Positions 1 to 11,402 of a stretch of 64,000 nucleotides of DNA are shown here, in pieces. Every line of letters begins with the position of its first letter. Position 1 is the first letter of the stretch. The notes beneath the pieces were generated by a model. The model did not search any database, was not told the DNA's origin, and saw only the letters and a program-made list of their open reading frames with translations. The translations under genes were made by a program, and so were the position numbers. The stretch lies in contig CM033396.1 in the NCBI GenBank assembly GCA_019426215.1, positions 19,855,101 to 19,919,100 of the forward strand. The letters are read 5' to 3'. The DNA comes from Buddleja alternifolia (Eukaryota; Streptophyta; Magnoliopsida; Lamiales; Scrophulariaceae).

Positions 1-1350
1 TCCAAAAACCTTCCTCTTGAGAGTAGTGGACAGTTAGGGCAAGGATTTCTGGGATAGGCTCTCCTTGTTTTTGTGTTTTGCAATTAAGGTTAGAATACCT
101 TGTTGCAGTTAGAATTACCTTATAACTCTACCGACTTAAGCAACAAGTAGGAGTCCTTCCTTAGACTTTTCATAGCCGCCTCTAGGGCTCTTTTGGACAT
201 GTGAGGTGGGCTTACGTTGGCCCAGTCAACTTAGTCCACCTTTTAATATATATTTAATTTAAATCTTATTTAAATCCAATATACATTAATTAATTAATTA
301 ATTTCATTTAATTAATTTTCCAATTAAATAATCTAATTAAATTAAATATTTAATTTATTGATTTAACCAATAAATCAATCCGTCCAATTAATTATATCTT
401 TCTAAAAGATGAACACAAAAAGACATCCTATTCGTTTCTTATAGCGCGACTCTTTAGGTTCGTCCAATTGGCAATGGGAATTACCAAAAGATGTGAGTGT
501 CACCTAACCAGTCCTGTGGACTCACATCGTAACCCAATTGAGTACGAAATGAACGAATTATTTACGAACCTCTGGACCATAAATATCATATGAGTATAAG
601 CCCTTCACCGACGTATCCCGATCAAGTGAGAGTCATGGTATATGTCAAACTTAATAAACTTGATACTGTGCATTTAATCATTGCATAATGAAATTACCAA
701 ACTATCCTCCATGTCCCACATGAAGTTAGTTTCATTGCTTTCACCAAAGACTTATAATTTTATATGCCTATGATCGCACATGATACTTTCTCGTTTACTA
801 TCGAGACACTGAATTCCATCTTGGCGATCACTTCACAAGTGTTTCTTAATTCATTGAAATTGCACTTCGAGGTTGGCCCCACCACAGGGTGATTCAACAA
901 TACAAGTACATTGATCATGAATCCTGAGGTCTAAGGCTCATGCATACTATTATGGTTAACAATCCAATCATTGACAGTCACAGAGTAAATACCTATGTGA
1001 TCGGACTACTGCGAGTCGTGTTAAAATTTATCAATTCCACTGATATAGCTATGACACGTGTTCCCACTATCCCATAGTGTTCAACTAACACTCCTTGTCA
1101 GACCATGTGTCATACAAGTAGAATCTTAATGCCCAATTAAGATTTCTTGACTTGTGAACCCTTTTAAGTGATCAGAAATAAGACTCTCCCCGTGCCACTT
1201 CTTTATTCCATAAAGGGCGAAGGCGCCAAGCGTCAAAACTATATAAATACTTTGTCTGCTGAATTTGAACATTCACATTCCAATCAAGCCAATCATGTAC
1301 TCCACTTCAAAGATAAAAGGTAAATCAAACCGTTAGCGTCATTGAGTCAT
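1..1350 (+). mobile_element. LTR fragment, same family as the solo LTR at 43636-45285
   Basis: This stretch parallels the solo LTR further right, in the same orientation. Shared blocks include 'tatagcgcgac' near 443 and 44318, 'cccgatcaagtgagagtcat' at 617 and 44492, and the 'tgatcggactactgcgagtc' block near 999 with its near-copy around 44900. The middle is very AT-rich with taat/aatt runs. The beginning of the LTR lies left of the window. Similarity fades after about 1200, so the right border is approximate. No coding sequence is seen. It may be a solo LTR or the edge of a full element that inserted into the end of gypsy element A. Confidence 0.6.
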
Positions 1351-1782
1351 CCGGAATCACTCTCCTTCTTTCTTCCTTTTCAGATAAGCTTTGTATGTCG
1401 GATAAGCATTCGTTCGTTGTTATTAGAGGGAGTTATGTTTTGGGATGTATAATTGGTTATGTAGATGTTTTATTTTGGAGACCTTCGATTGATAGAGTTG
1501 TTTTTGACTTGATATAAGTTTGAGAATATGACGGTATGTTTGGACCATAAGATATCCGCGCTTTTCCATTAAGCAAAGGCCGTCATCTCACCATCTTATG
1601 CTCGATATGTTAAACAAGCAAGTTTATGATATTCGAAAATTGATTTTCAAAAAACTCTCGAAGCATTTTCACTTGAGCTATTAGCATACTTCTTTCCATG
1701 ATAGCTTAGGTAGCATAGGCGTCTTTATTTTCTTCTTACTGCATTCTCCTTAATTTTGTGTGATTGCATTTCTTCAGTCGTT

Positions 1783-3209
1783 ATGAGCACTCCTTCATCT
1801 TTATTAATTTGCTTGCTTCATGCAATAGGTACCATTATGTTCCGGACTCTTCTCAAGGGGAAAGCTAACCAGCCAGCTGGTGTTTCCAAGGGAGGCTCCA
1901 AGCTACCCAATGGTAATCATGAGGCTCCCGTCGTTCCTCCTCGTGCACCTTCTGCTAGGCGTGCTGCTGATAAGGGTGATAACAAATGTGAGCGGGATGC
2001 TGAAGTGTGTCCCCGCAGGAAAGTTAAGTGGAAAGCTCATGCGCCTCCTAATCCTCAGCCTGCTCCCCAGCTATCCCATGAGCGCTCTTCTCAACTGTCT
2101 TTAAAAGACATTAATCCTCCAGTGAAGCGATCTCATGGTTCTTTTGGTCATGAGCCTTCAGTTGGTTCCTACCCTCGAGAGAGAGGATCGACACCTTCCT
2201 TCTTCACAGGTGCCAACAAAAAGGTAGCTGGTGATCAGCTAATGAGCATGATATCTTCTCGTGACCGCCGATATTTGAATGGTCTTCCCGATGCCACTCT
2301 CATGGAAGACTTTGCTTTGGCCACCTTCCAGGTATGCTTCCACTATTCACTTTCATAGTCCTTTAGCAATGGTAGAAGTTTTGTTCCTTGTGACCACTCC
2401 TTGTGTTATAACTAACTTTGATTTTCATATTTCTTCCTTGTTTTGTCGGACAGGCGAGCATGCTAGGCAGCGACATAATGGGTCGGCTTTGTCATAGGCT
2501 TTCCATCTCCATTGATGCCTTCAAGAAGTTGGTTGAGTGGGAGAAGCATGTTCTTTCTTTCACCAATGATTTTACCAAGGAACATGTCTTGAGGAGTGAG
2601 CTAGCCTCCAAGCTCAAAAATTTGAAAAAAGGATCACGTCAGCGAGATTGAGAAAGCCTGTCAGGCAGCCCAAGAGAAAGCCAGTGAGAAAGTTGTAACG
2701 AAGATATCCCACTCCATAAAGGGGCTTGCTTTGTTGGACAACAACTATCAGCATCGTCATGAAGAGTTCCTGAAGTCCCCCGAGTTCAAAGAGTTATTGA
2801 TTGAGCTTGCCCTCCAGTAGTACCATCATGGATTCCTTATATGCTTGAAGCAAGCCGTGGGGGCAAAGCATCTGCTTCCTGATTTGGACCTTTCCTTCCT
2901 TCAAGAGAAAGCTGGTTTAGATGATGCCCCAAAGCCTAGCGAGGTGGCACCGATATTTGTCATGCCGAAAGTTGGGAAGGTTGATGAGCTAACTGGTGTT
3001 GATGCTAGGAACAATGCCGAAGAGCGAGCTGATGAGCTTGATAATCAGGATGACACTTTACAGATGAATCCAAAGCAGCCAGCTGAGGAGGTGGCTGGCG
3101 AGGATGCTTACCCAGGGGGCAGACAGCTGGAGATCCTTTCTTTGAGACTGCCGATGAGCCATCTACTCTTGAGATTTTTGATGTGCTCGGCGAGGCCACT
3201 CATCTATAG
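1783..3209 (+). pseudogene. Extra ORF of element A, antisense to its pol, one intron, coiled-coil type
   Basis: An ATG at 1783 opens a basic, Pro-rich N-terminal part. Exon 1 ends at 2331 (CAG|GTATGC) and exon 2 begins at 2454 (GGACAG|GCGAGC), which joins the reading frame as ...DFALATFQ-ASMLGSDIMG. Exon 2 holds a charged helical region (for example SIEAF-like and KLVEWEKHV segments), then loses frame near 2630, continues open to a stop near 2818, resumes to an acidic tail and ends at TAG 3207-3209 after another frame change near 3118. The layout resembles the C-terminal, coiled-coil half of the antisense gene in element B, without the plant mobile domain. Function is unknown. It is clearly broken. 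An acceptor-like 'caatag|gt' near 1827 suggests that the true start could be further right. Confidence 0.55.
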
Positions 3210-4249
3210 ATATTTCTTGCATTTCCTTCAAAAATTATTATTATTATATTATTATTTTTGCATGTGTTTTCCCTTTGGATATTTCTTTTGAGAATGTTAT
3301 TTTGATAATGCACATTTTGGTTTTGAAGATAATATTTATCACATAATTCATTTATGATTGTTAACATCATGATACGAGAGTATGATGACTTATATGTATT
3401 AGGCTTGTCACATAGATGGTGAAATTCATTAACCTATAATCAATAATAACATGCCAAATGTAATATGCCACCATAACAAGTCAAGGTATTGATGCAATCA
3501 TTTAGCAATGTGTATGAGCCTTTTCGGAATATGGTGATCTCAAAATATATCGTAGTATAGGGTGACTTTATAACCTTTTTCATTTTTTTTTATTGACAAA
3601 GCGCAGACTTGTTTCTTGGGCCGTTCAAGGACTTTTCTTCTTGGACCTTTCAAGGATTTTAGTTCTTGGGCCTCCTGTGAGGACTTGTTCATGCTTACCT
3701 CTTTTAATTTTTTTTCCTCTCGTTCGGAGGTACGTATTTGCAAAGCACACAAGTTATTTCTTGGGCCATTCAAGGACTTTTGTTCTTGGGCCTTTTCGAG
3801 GACTTTTTCACGTTTTTGTCATTTTTTATTCCTTTCATTGGGGAGTATACACATTTTATTATTTTATCATTATTCATTTTTTCGAGTGCACACTGAATAC
3901 ATGATTACAGAAGGATGTATGTCCAACAAGAGTTTAATATGCATCTTTATTATTACCATATTATATTGACCACGATAGCTATAGAGAAATTGAGTGAGTC
4001 ATGTATAAAAGCGTCATAAAAATCCTAATATGCCATTAACTCCAACTTTGTACGTCATGAACTTCAACAATGACAATATGCAATCAAACAAGGACATAAG
4101 AGTTCGTGACATTGAAAATAATCACAATATGAAACAAACCCCCCACCCCCCCCCCCCCCTCATAAGCGAAAATCCAATTCAGATAGTGCAACTATAACGA
4201 ACACTTAAATACACGCCGCAGAAAAATGACTACTCCTTTTCAGGCTTCG
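3210..4249. repeat. 3' noncoding region of element A with short tandem subrepeats
   Basis: Between the antisense ORF and the integrase end there is no supported gene. At 3611-3810 a unit of the form TTCTTGGGCC-N-CAAGGACTTTT recurs about five times with spacers of 10-60 bases. Tandem subrepeats in this position are known for Tat/Ogre-type elements. A C-run of about 16 bases lies at 4141-4160. Short open frames here are products of the repeats. Confidence 0.55.
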
Positions 4250-5660
4250 TGGTTTTCCAAGGCCTCGACAGCTTCCTCCATCTACATTTCTCCTGCATAT
4301 AATCCCATCACGTAGGATGTTTGGGTGACCGTGAAGGATCCCTCCCATTAGGTCCCAGCTTCTTTCGCGGTTGAACACTCGCTTCTGAGTACCCAGGTCA
4401 TTCTACTGGATTGGCTACCTACGACCTTTTGGTTTTGCCCTTGGAATTGACGACCTATGCCTTTCGGTTTGTAGGCTTTAGCAATATTTTTCCTGACTTT
4501 GGCCATCTGTAGGTAAGCTACACTCCTATCTTCACTCATCACCTCTATGCTTTCTTTCCTCAGTGCCGTCTGGATCGAGATAACTTGACCTATGCTCATC
4601 ATGGCTGACTTCTGATCTCTGGGGTTGTCACTGTATCCGCTCCATATACTAGGCTATAGGGGGTATCCCGATGTGCTTGTGGAGCGTGGACCTATAGCAT
4701 GACCATGTACACTAGGCGCTCTTCTAACCCCCAAGCCTTTCTCCTGGCTGCACCTCTCCCTCATCTTAAGACTTTTACCAGAATTCTTTTGATCACCTCC
4801 ACTTATCCATTGCATTGTGGGTATCCCACATCCGTGAACAATTGTTTTATTCTTATACTTTGGCATCAATCTTGTATTTTAGAGCCTTAAAATTGTCTTC
4901 CATTTCCGACACATTCTCCTTAGGTACTCCAAACCTAAAAATCACAAAATTCTTTAGAGATTTTATTACCTTGTGTTCGGTTATTTTCGCCAAGGGCTCA
5001 GCTTTCACCCATTTGCTAAAGTAGTCGATAGCTACCAGCAAGATTTTTTTCTACCCCATGGAAGTTGGGAAGGGTCCCACTATGTCTACCCCCCATCTAG
5101 CTAATGTGTAAGGTGAGCTCATAGTTCCCATTGGCTCTGTAGTCTGATGGTATAACTCCGCGTGTACTTGGCAGTATTCTCACTTTCGCACTAGGTCCCT
5201 GGCATCTGCTTTCACAATAGGCCAATAGTAGCCAGCCGAAGGGCTTTGGCCGTGATGGCTGTTGCTCCCACATGATTTCCATATCTTTCAAAACTTGTAA
5301 TCCTTCCTCCCTCTAGAGACATCTCAGGTAGGGATGTGAGAAGGATCTTTTGTATAGCATGCCTTCCAAGATGAGGAACCTCAGCGTTGTGCGCTATATC
5401 CTCATTGCTTCTTGCTTATCTTTTGGGAGCATTCCTTGTTGTAGATAACTGATGATAAGGAGCCTCCAGTCATCCCCTTCAGCTATCACGCTTAGTTTAT
5501 CCACTGTCGTTGCGCTCGACATCAATCTCATGGTTATTCATCGCGTGTGACAATGCGTGAAGGTACTAGCCAAATGGGCCAAGTAATCCGCCTTGTTGTT
5601 CTCCAGTTGAGGTATTTGTTGTATCTTGAAACTCCCAAATTGATTCCTTAGCTCTTTTAT
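4250..5660 (-). pseudogene. Integrase remnant of element A
   Basis: The clearest segment reads VAIDYFSKWVKAEPLAKI (about 5030-4975), which contains the first catalytic Asp of a Ty3/gypsy integrase core. Downstream, the block that should carry the second Asp reads FGVPKENVSEMEDNF, without an aspartate at the expected place. Further left on the + map the remains of the NGQVE-type block (about 4825-4790) and a 'TPYSLVYG' block (about 4680-4655) are visible in other frames. Several stops and frame changes separate the pieces. Enzyme activity is excluded. Confidence 0.7.
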
Positions 5661-6540
5661 CTTTCTCAAGTATTACTCCATTCGCGATTCCTTAGCTTCA
5701 TACTGCCCCTCTACTTGACATACAACAAGTTGAGAATCGGAGTATGCCATCAAGTGTTGGGTGCCCTCCTTTAGAGCCATCTTTATGCCAGCTCTCAACG
5801 CCTCGTACTCGGCTTCATTATTGGATGTTCGAAACTCGAACTTTACTATGTTCTCCAGTTTATTCCCCTCTGGAGTGGCTAGCACTATTCCGGCTCCACT
5901 TCCTATTGAGATTGCTGAGCCATCCACATGTAGTGACCATATTTCCTTGGTATCTTCAATAAAGTCATCTAGTGATTGAGCTTTTATGGCAGGCCTGGGG
6001 GCGTAAGAGAATTCGAATCCACTCAGCTCCACAGCCCACTTGATCATTCATCCTGAAACTTCGGGTCGCATTAAAGTTTGCTTCAAAGGGTGATTGGTAC
6101 GGATTTCTATGTTGTGCGATAGGAAGTATGGCTTTGATTTTCTCGTAGTGGTAACCAAAGCGAAGACCACCTTCTCTATCTCCGTGTATTTAACTTCCAT
6201 ACCTCTAAGGGCCCCGCTCACGTAGTACACTGGCTTTTGCTCTTTTCCATCTTCTCGTATCAACACTGAGCTAACTGCATGCTCTGATATTGATAAGTAT
6301 AAATAAAACGACTTTCTTTGCTCTGGCTTGGTTAGTAAGGACAGGCTGGAGAGATAGGCTTTCAAGTCTTCGAAAGCTGCTTGACACTCCTCATTCCAGG
6401 TAAATTGACTCACTTTTCTAAGAACTTTGAAGAAAGGTTGGCTTCGATCTCCTAGCTTTGAGATGAAGCGATTTAGAGCAGCTATCGTACCGGTGAGCAC
6501 CTGTACTTCATTTCTAGTGGCTGGTGGCCTCATTTCCTGG
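5661..6540 (-). pseudogene. RNase H region of element A
   Basis: Two consecutive - strand frames, 6533-6048 and 6047-5673, are separated only by a stop. The first contains the reverse transcriptase thumb and gypsy RNase H (KPVYYVSGALRG, then the TNHPLKQTLMRPE block). The second begins MIKWAVELSGFEFSY and carries a second RNase H-like fold with WSLHVDGSA, NNEAEYEAL and YSDSQLVV. Two RNase H modules in tandem are a known trait of Tat elements and support the lineage call. The DGS, E and D residues are present. Confidence 0.75.
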
Positions 6541-7510
6541 ATAGCTCACGTCTTTTCAGGGTTAACTTCAATCCACTTCTTGGTTACTAGGTATCCTAAG
6601 AACTTCCAACTCCTAACTCCAAATGCGCACTTTAGAGGGTTGAGCTTTATCTTGTATTACCTCAGCACATAAAACGTTTTAGTGAGGTCTTCTATGTGGC
6701 CCTTGGCCTTGAGGCTCTTTACTAGCATGTCATCCACATAAACTTCCGAATTCCGACATAGCTGTCTTCGAAAGATCCTATCCATGAACCGCTGGTACGT
6801 TGCCCCAACATTCTTGAGGCCAAAGGGCATTACTACCTAGCAGAAAGTTCCAAAAGTAGTGATGAAGCTGACTTTCTTGTGGTCTTCCGGAGCCATGGAT
6901 ATTTGATGGTAGCCTTGGGGGACATCCATCAAACTTAATAGCTCGCAACCTGAAGGGGAATCCACCAACTAATCTATCCTCGGTAAAGGATAACAGTCTT
7001 TTTGGCATGCCTTGTTGAGGTCTCTGAAGTCTATGCACATCCTCCACTTATTTCCTCCTTTTGGCACCAGGACTGCATTGGCTATCATTTCGGGAATTAA
7101 ATATCCCTTATATTTCTATCAACTAACAATCTCTCTACTTTTAGCTTGTATGATCTTGTCTTTTTCTGGCCCAAAGTTTCGCCTCTTTTGTTTAACTGGC
7201 TTGGCTGTTGGGAGAATATTAAGACAGTGAACAACTACAACTGGATCGATACCCACCAGATCTTCAGTTGTCCACGTGAAGACATCCACGTAATCTCGGA
7301 GTAGCTGATTTAGGCGGGATGCTAGCTCAGGTTCCAGCTGGGAGCCTATCCGGGCAACCTTAGTGGGATCACCTTGTACAAGATCGACAGCTATCAGCTC
7401 TTCTACTGGTTGGGCCTTAGCTTGTATGTGTACATCCTTTCCCTTTTCTTTGATGGCCATAACCTCTTTATCCTCGTCATTGGGATTTTCTTTTTGGTCT
7501 ATCTCCATGT
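6541..7510 (-). pseudogene. Reverse transcriptase remnant of element A
   Basis: The N-terminal linker (7508-7119) reads through VFTWTTEDLVGIDP and PVKQKRRNFGPEKD, hallmarks of Tat-type pol. The catalytic half, 7110-6560, is spread over different frames: KWRMCIDFRDLNKAC and DVPQGYHQISMAPEDH can be followed on the - strand with stops between them. The fingers/palm order is normal for a gypsy RT. Confidence 0.75.
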
Positions 7511-7559
7511 AAGTTTACTTTTCGCTCGTCTTAATGGACTCCACATACACTTTCGAGCT

Positions 7560-8340
7560 ATGTATTGGTCTTTTTTTATTTTCCCGACTCCTTCTCGAAA
7601 GGAACTTTATCTTCATGTGGTAAGTTGAGACGATCGCTCTGAAAGTGTTCAACGACGGTCTTCCCAGTATGGGATTTTAGGTCGAATAGGTATCCACAAC
7701 TAGGAACTTGATTACTTTGGTCTTCCTCCAAGGTGACTCTCCTAGTGAGATGGGCAATTGTACTTGACCCATAGGACGCATGTGCATTAGCTGGGGAGCA
7801 ATCTTTCCCAGCATATAACTCGAGGGGATCTTCCAGGTGCAACGAGCGTGGGCTCCCCCCTTCCTTCTTTCGTCTGATACTCCTCGCCTCCGACGAGTTC
7901 GCTCTCCATTACCGGCTTTATAGGTTAGATAGTTCTTCTTTCCCGGGGCTCTCCAATCTCGGCGACAATGACAGTTGTCAGCTCTACACGTGCTTCCGAG
8001 GTAGCTAGGCTCGGTCTCCTCCTTCCTTGCTGGGGCACGTACACTAAAAGATATGGCCTACTCGCTGTTCCTTGCAAAATTGGCGTTGGAATGGCCTCCA
8101 AAGGCGGCGGGACGGTGGCAACTGGCCCTACGACCACATTCGGGTCGTGGGCTATGCTTGAACTAGCGGCGGTGTTCGAGCCAAGTCATGGCATTCGGCC
8201 CGACCGAACGCGCGATAAGAGGCACCGAGCCTGGCGCCGGGTCTTTTGACGGTGTAACCACACTTGAATCCATCAATTGTACCAAACCTTGCTGATTTTC
8301 TTCAAAAGTATCCATTCAAACTCACGGATTTTGCTCAAAT
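7560..8340 (-). pseudogene. Fused gag N-terminus and protease C-terminus of element A
   Basis: The - strand frame at 8137-7925 is an arginine- and proline-rich leader of the kind seen at the start of Tat gag. Only about 150 bases further, the protein is already the C-terminal part of the protease: VVDTYST and ILGRPSLN can be read around 7700-7650, partly in a second frame. The gag capsid, the zinc knuckle and the protease active-site region are missing, so an internal deletion of well over 1 kb must have occurred here. Confidence 0.6.
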
Positions 8341-8359
8341 TTTTCCACAGACGGCGCCA
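8341..8359 (-). other. Primer-binding site of element A
   Basis: On the - strand this reads TGGCGCCGTCTGTGGAAAA, two bases inside the LTR end (GGCATCA). It is the typical plant Tat-lineage tRNA primer site and fixes the orientation of the element. Confidence 0.8.
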
Positions 8360-8361
8360 CT

Positions 8362-8960
8362 TGATGCCTGTTCGAAATTTACTCCAAGAAAACGTATAAA
8401 TCGAAATGCGATTTTTATACTCTAAATTTACTACGAATAATATATCAAAATACGTAATAAGAACTTGAATTTAAAAGATGAACAAAATAATGCTCTTTTA
8501 TTGACTTTCTTGAGAGAGAATACAAAATAGTGTAGTTGAATTGGAAATAAAAATTATATGAAATGACTTCCAATGTCTTAAATATGGTGTAAAGGCTGAA
8601 TTTCTTTCCTTTGGTGTGTGGGGCATTTTTGGAGTAGTGTGGGGGGGGGGGGGGGAGATAGAGATCATTTCACCTTTTTAGGGGGTAGTGGTTGGACTTG
8701 ACTTGGTCCAACCTTATCCCTTCGTCAATTGTCCTTTTTGAACCTTCCTTCCATCTTCTAGCTATGCAGTTAATCTTCTTAGAATGACGTAGAAGCTTCC
8801 ATGTAACTTGCTCTAGGAGCCTCCTCGTGGCTTGAGATAGGAGCTCCACGTAACTTGGGCTTGAACTTCTCTCAGTGGGCTTTGATCTTGATCTTCCTTA
8901 GGTGTCTAACAGCTTCGTTAGCCATGCAATGATGTCTCCTCGGGGACCCAATTCGCGCAT
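8362..8960 (-). mobile_element. 5' LTR of element A (outer end uncertain)
   Basis: The inner end is fixed by the PBS: the + strand starts TGATGCCTGTTCG, so the LTR on the - strand ends in CAGGCATCA. The outer end was not found because no second LTR copy is in the window. A G-run of about 15 bases at 8641-8655 lies inside. No coding sequence is supported. Confidence 0.55.
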
Positions 8961-9119
8961 AAGCCCAAATAATAAGTGTGATATTTATGGGCATATATAC
9001 ATTGTATAGATATATATACACCACACAAATATTTATGAAATATGTGTATAAAATATTTTCCTTATAAATAAATATTATGTATGTACAAATAAATTGAGCA
9101 AATAAATTAGAAAGGAGAG

Positions 9120-9310
9120 AGGGAAGAGCATAGATTGGGGGAAAGAGATGTGAGAGAGAGAGAGAGAGAGAGAGAGGATAGAGACCGCATAGATTCAGAT
9201 TGAGAGATGGAAGAAAATCAATTTTTTTCTGCCTAAAATTGTGTTGACTAAACACAAATGGGCCATAAATTTGGACCAAAATTGGGTTGGAAACATGTCC
9301 AAACATAACC
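9120..9310. mobile_element. Relic of a PIF/Harbinger-type MITE
   Basis: The right end (ATGTCCAAACATAACC at 9295-9310) and the preceding 'ggaccaaaattgggtt' block match the right end of the complete element at 19979-21133, including a GA-rich stretch (gagagaga at 9149-9176). The left end is not recognised. Confidence 0.5.
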
Positions 9311-9329
9311 TTTGTATTTCTTGGCTCTT

Positions 9330-10415
9330 TTTGTTGGTTATCATTGTGAAATTTATTTATATGAGTATTAATTTTATTATTTATTTTAAATTAATAATAA
9401 TAATACAAGATTAGTAAATTCGATTAAAGAGTTATTAAAGAATGACTAATAACTATTACTATAAGTAAACTAGATATAGAAATTATTTTTATTTGAATTT
9501 GAATTATAATGTTAACTTTATTTTGAATCCAAATTATATTGGTAACTAACTTATTTTGAATTTTTAAAATTGAATATTTTTAAAGATTGATAACTATAAA
9601 TATCCACATTCAATTGAAGAAATTATACAATTACTCGTGCCACAATTGAGTTCAACTAGGCTATCCATGTGTGCGCTTTTTGAATAGCTACAAAGATTTT
9701 ATTTTATTATATATAAACTAGGCGTAACTCCGTGCCACGGCAAGAGAGACTGGATATGTAAAAAAAATATTTAAAAAAATATACACCTACCATTATATAT
9801 TTTAATTTTATAATGTGAAAAATTCAACCGAAAAAAAAATGATGCAATTATAATGATTATCATCGAATAATTTCTTTATATAAGTATCATATCATATATT
9901 TTGTTTAAAAAACAATAAAACACTATTAATAATATTAATGCATTAAATATAGAAAATAAAAATGAGAGATAACTATTAGTATATTATTAATGAATAAATT
10001 GACTTTATTTTGTTGGGTCTCATTGGAAAATTTATTTATATGAGTATCAGGTCTTCTTTTTGTATGAAATTTTTATCTGAAAATAATAATAGATGATTAT
10101 TATATTTAACTAAATAATTATTAAAGAATGATTATTATAAGTACTATAAGTCAATAGATATAGAAAATTATTTTTATTTGAATTGAATTATACTAGTAAC
10201 CTTATTTTGAATTCATATATTGGTAATTAACTTATTTTGAATTTTTAAAATTGATATTTTGGATAAAGATTGATAATTATATTTATTCACGGTTAATTGA
10301 AGAAATTATACAAGTACTTATGTGGCACAATGAGTTTAACTAAACCATCCACGTATGCGCTTACTTGGATAATCTCAAAAATTGTATTTTATTATATATA
10401 GATTATATCTCCGTG
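9330..10415. repeat. Two tandem copies of an AT-rich repeat of about 0.4 kb
   Basis: Copy 1 (about 9330-9745) and copy 2 (about 10007-10415) share order and wording: 'aaatttatttatatgagtat', 'attatttttatttgaatt', 'aacttattttgaatttttaa', 'gaagaaattatacaa' and a 'ctccgtgcc' end. A more diverged third copy lies at about 12125-12460. No gene is present. The ends look like Helitron termini (see 9718-9745). Confidence 0.6.
9718..9745 (-). mobile_element. Helitron-like 3' terminus
   Basis: On the - strand, TGCCGTGGCACGGA forms a short hairpin followed by GTTACGC and CTAG, and the next base is T. A GC-rich hairpin about 10 bases before CTAG at an A/T junction is the standard 3' end of plant Helitrons. 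The matching 5' TC end was not found. Confidence 0.45.
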
Positions 10416-11001
10416 CCTTTGACTAAGAGAGAGAGAGAGGAGGGTAAAAATGCACCACATGTGAGAAACAATCTTTTGTTGTAAAATCATATTTCACATT
10501 ATGATATCATTGCTTAATTTTTTCTTTCTTTCTAATTTCTTTCTGTTATAGATTCAAATGTACTAATATTCATAAATCATGCTAAAATAATTAAATAGTT
10601 TGGTATCCTCACATCATTATTTATTTATAATCTGCAAATTTATATAGTTTGTTTAATTCTGTAGATTATAGTTGAAAATTTTCTTCTTGTGTGCATGGTT
10701 CTAATTTTCTTTTCTTTTCCTCCAAAACATCCGAAAAGGTTCTCTTTTTTCAGCTTACGGAAAAGAAACGATGAAGACTTTCAAAATTACATTGTTTCCT
10801 AAAGACTCTTAATGTATCAATGGTTTCGGTAACCAAAACCATGGAAACACTGAGAGTTTCATAGTTTCTTTAGGAAAAAAATTGTTGGTCTATTGCCCAA
10901 GATAACAAAGCTCTCAAATATATGAATTTAAAAAAAGATTAAAAAAAAGAATAATAAATTCTAGCAATCTACTAAATTAAGTCCTAAATAGAATTAAACA
11001 A
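10416..11001. other. AT-rich intergenic sequence
   Basis: Apart from a short GA run at 10429-10440 no gene, repeat end or RNA feature could be supported here. Confidence 0.5.
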
Positions 11002-11402
11002 CACTACAAGAAAATTGAGTATTGACAATGATAATATATGTCATGGCTTAAAACTGTGATCTATAGCAGTCTAAGCTCACGACTAACTTGACCGTAGTAG
11101 ATGTTTCATATAGCTACACTAAAGTTAGCTGTGGTGAAAAATAATGCTAGCTATTTTAAACTCTAATTAGCCGTGGTGGAAGAAATGTTAACCTAACACT
11201 TTTTTACAATGGCTAAAAGCCATGGTCTTTATAATGAACAAAACATTCATCATGTCAATAAGCCATGATAACTGTTTTGGCCATGCTTGCAAATACCACG
11301 GCCAAAGTCGTAGCAAAGTCGTGGTCAATTGGTTTTAACCATGGCAAATGGATTTTTCATCATGACATATTGATATGGGCAGTGATCATTTTTTTTGTAG
11401 TG
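11002..11402. mobile_element. Non-autonomous CACTA (En/Spm) element, 401 bp
   Basis: The ends are CACTACAAGAAAATTG and its partner ...TTTTTTTTGTAGTG. The flanking 3-bp target duplication CAA is present on both sides (10999-11001 and 11403-11405). Subterminal repeats of the 'gccatggt / ccgtggt' kind occur many times in both orientations, as usual for CACTA transposase binding sites. It has no coding capacity. Confidence 0.9.

Larger units (their letters stand above)
1400..8960 (-). mobile_element. Ty3/gypsy LTR retrotransposon A (Tat-type), decayed
   Basis: Read on the - strand, this element runs from an LTR at about 8960-8362, through a primer-binding site, a shortened gag/protease, reverse transcriptase, RNase H and integrase, to a noncoding stretch with subrepeats and an ORF in the opposite orientation (1783-3209). 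The PBS type (TGGCGCCGTCTGTGG) and the antisense extra ORF fit the Tat lineage of plant Ty3/gypsy elements, in which such extra ORFs are known. The left (3') LTR is not recognisable; the LTR fragment at 1-1350 belongs to another family and probably replaced or interrupted it. Every domain carries stops or frameshifts, so this is a dead copy. Confidence 0.7.

Noticed and set aside
3540..3969. Overlapping frames on both strands
   Set aside because: All lie in the short tandem repeats of element A; frames on both strands show repeat origin.
8872..9306. 144-codon - strand frame
   Set aside because: It runs over the LTR border, GA repeat and MITE relic; its Leu/Ser/Tyr content is a product of low-complexity DNA.
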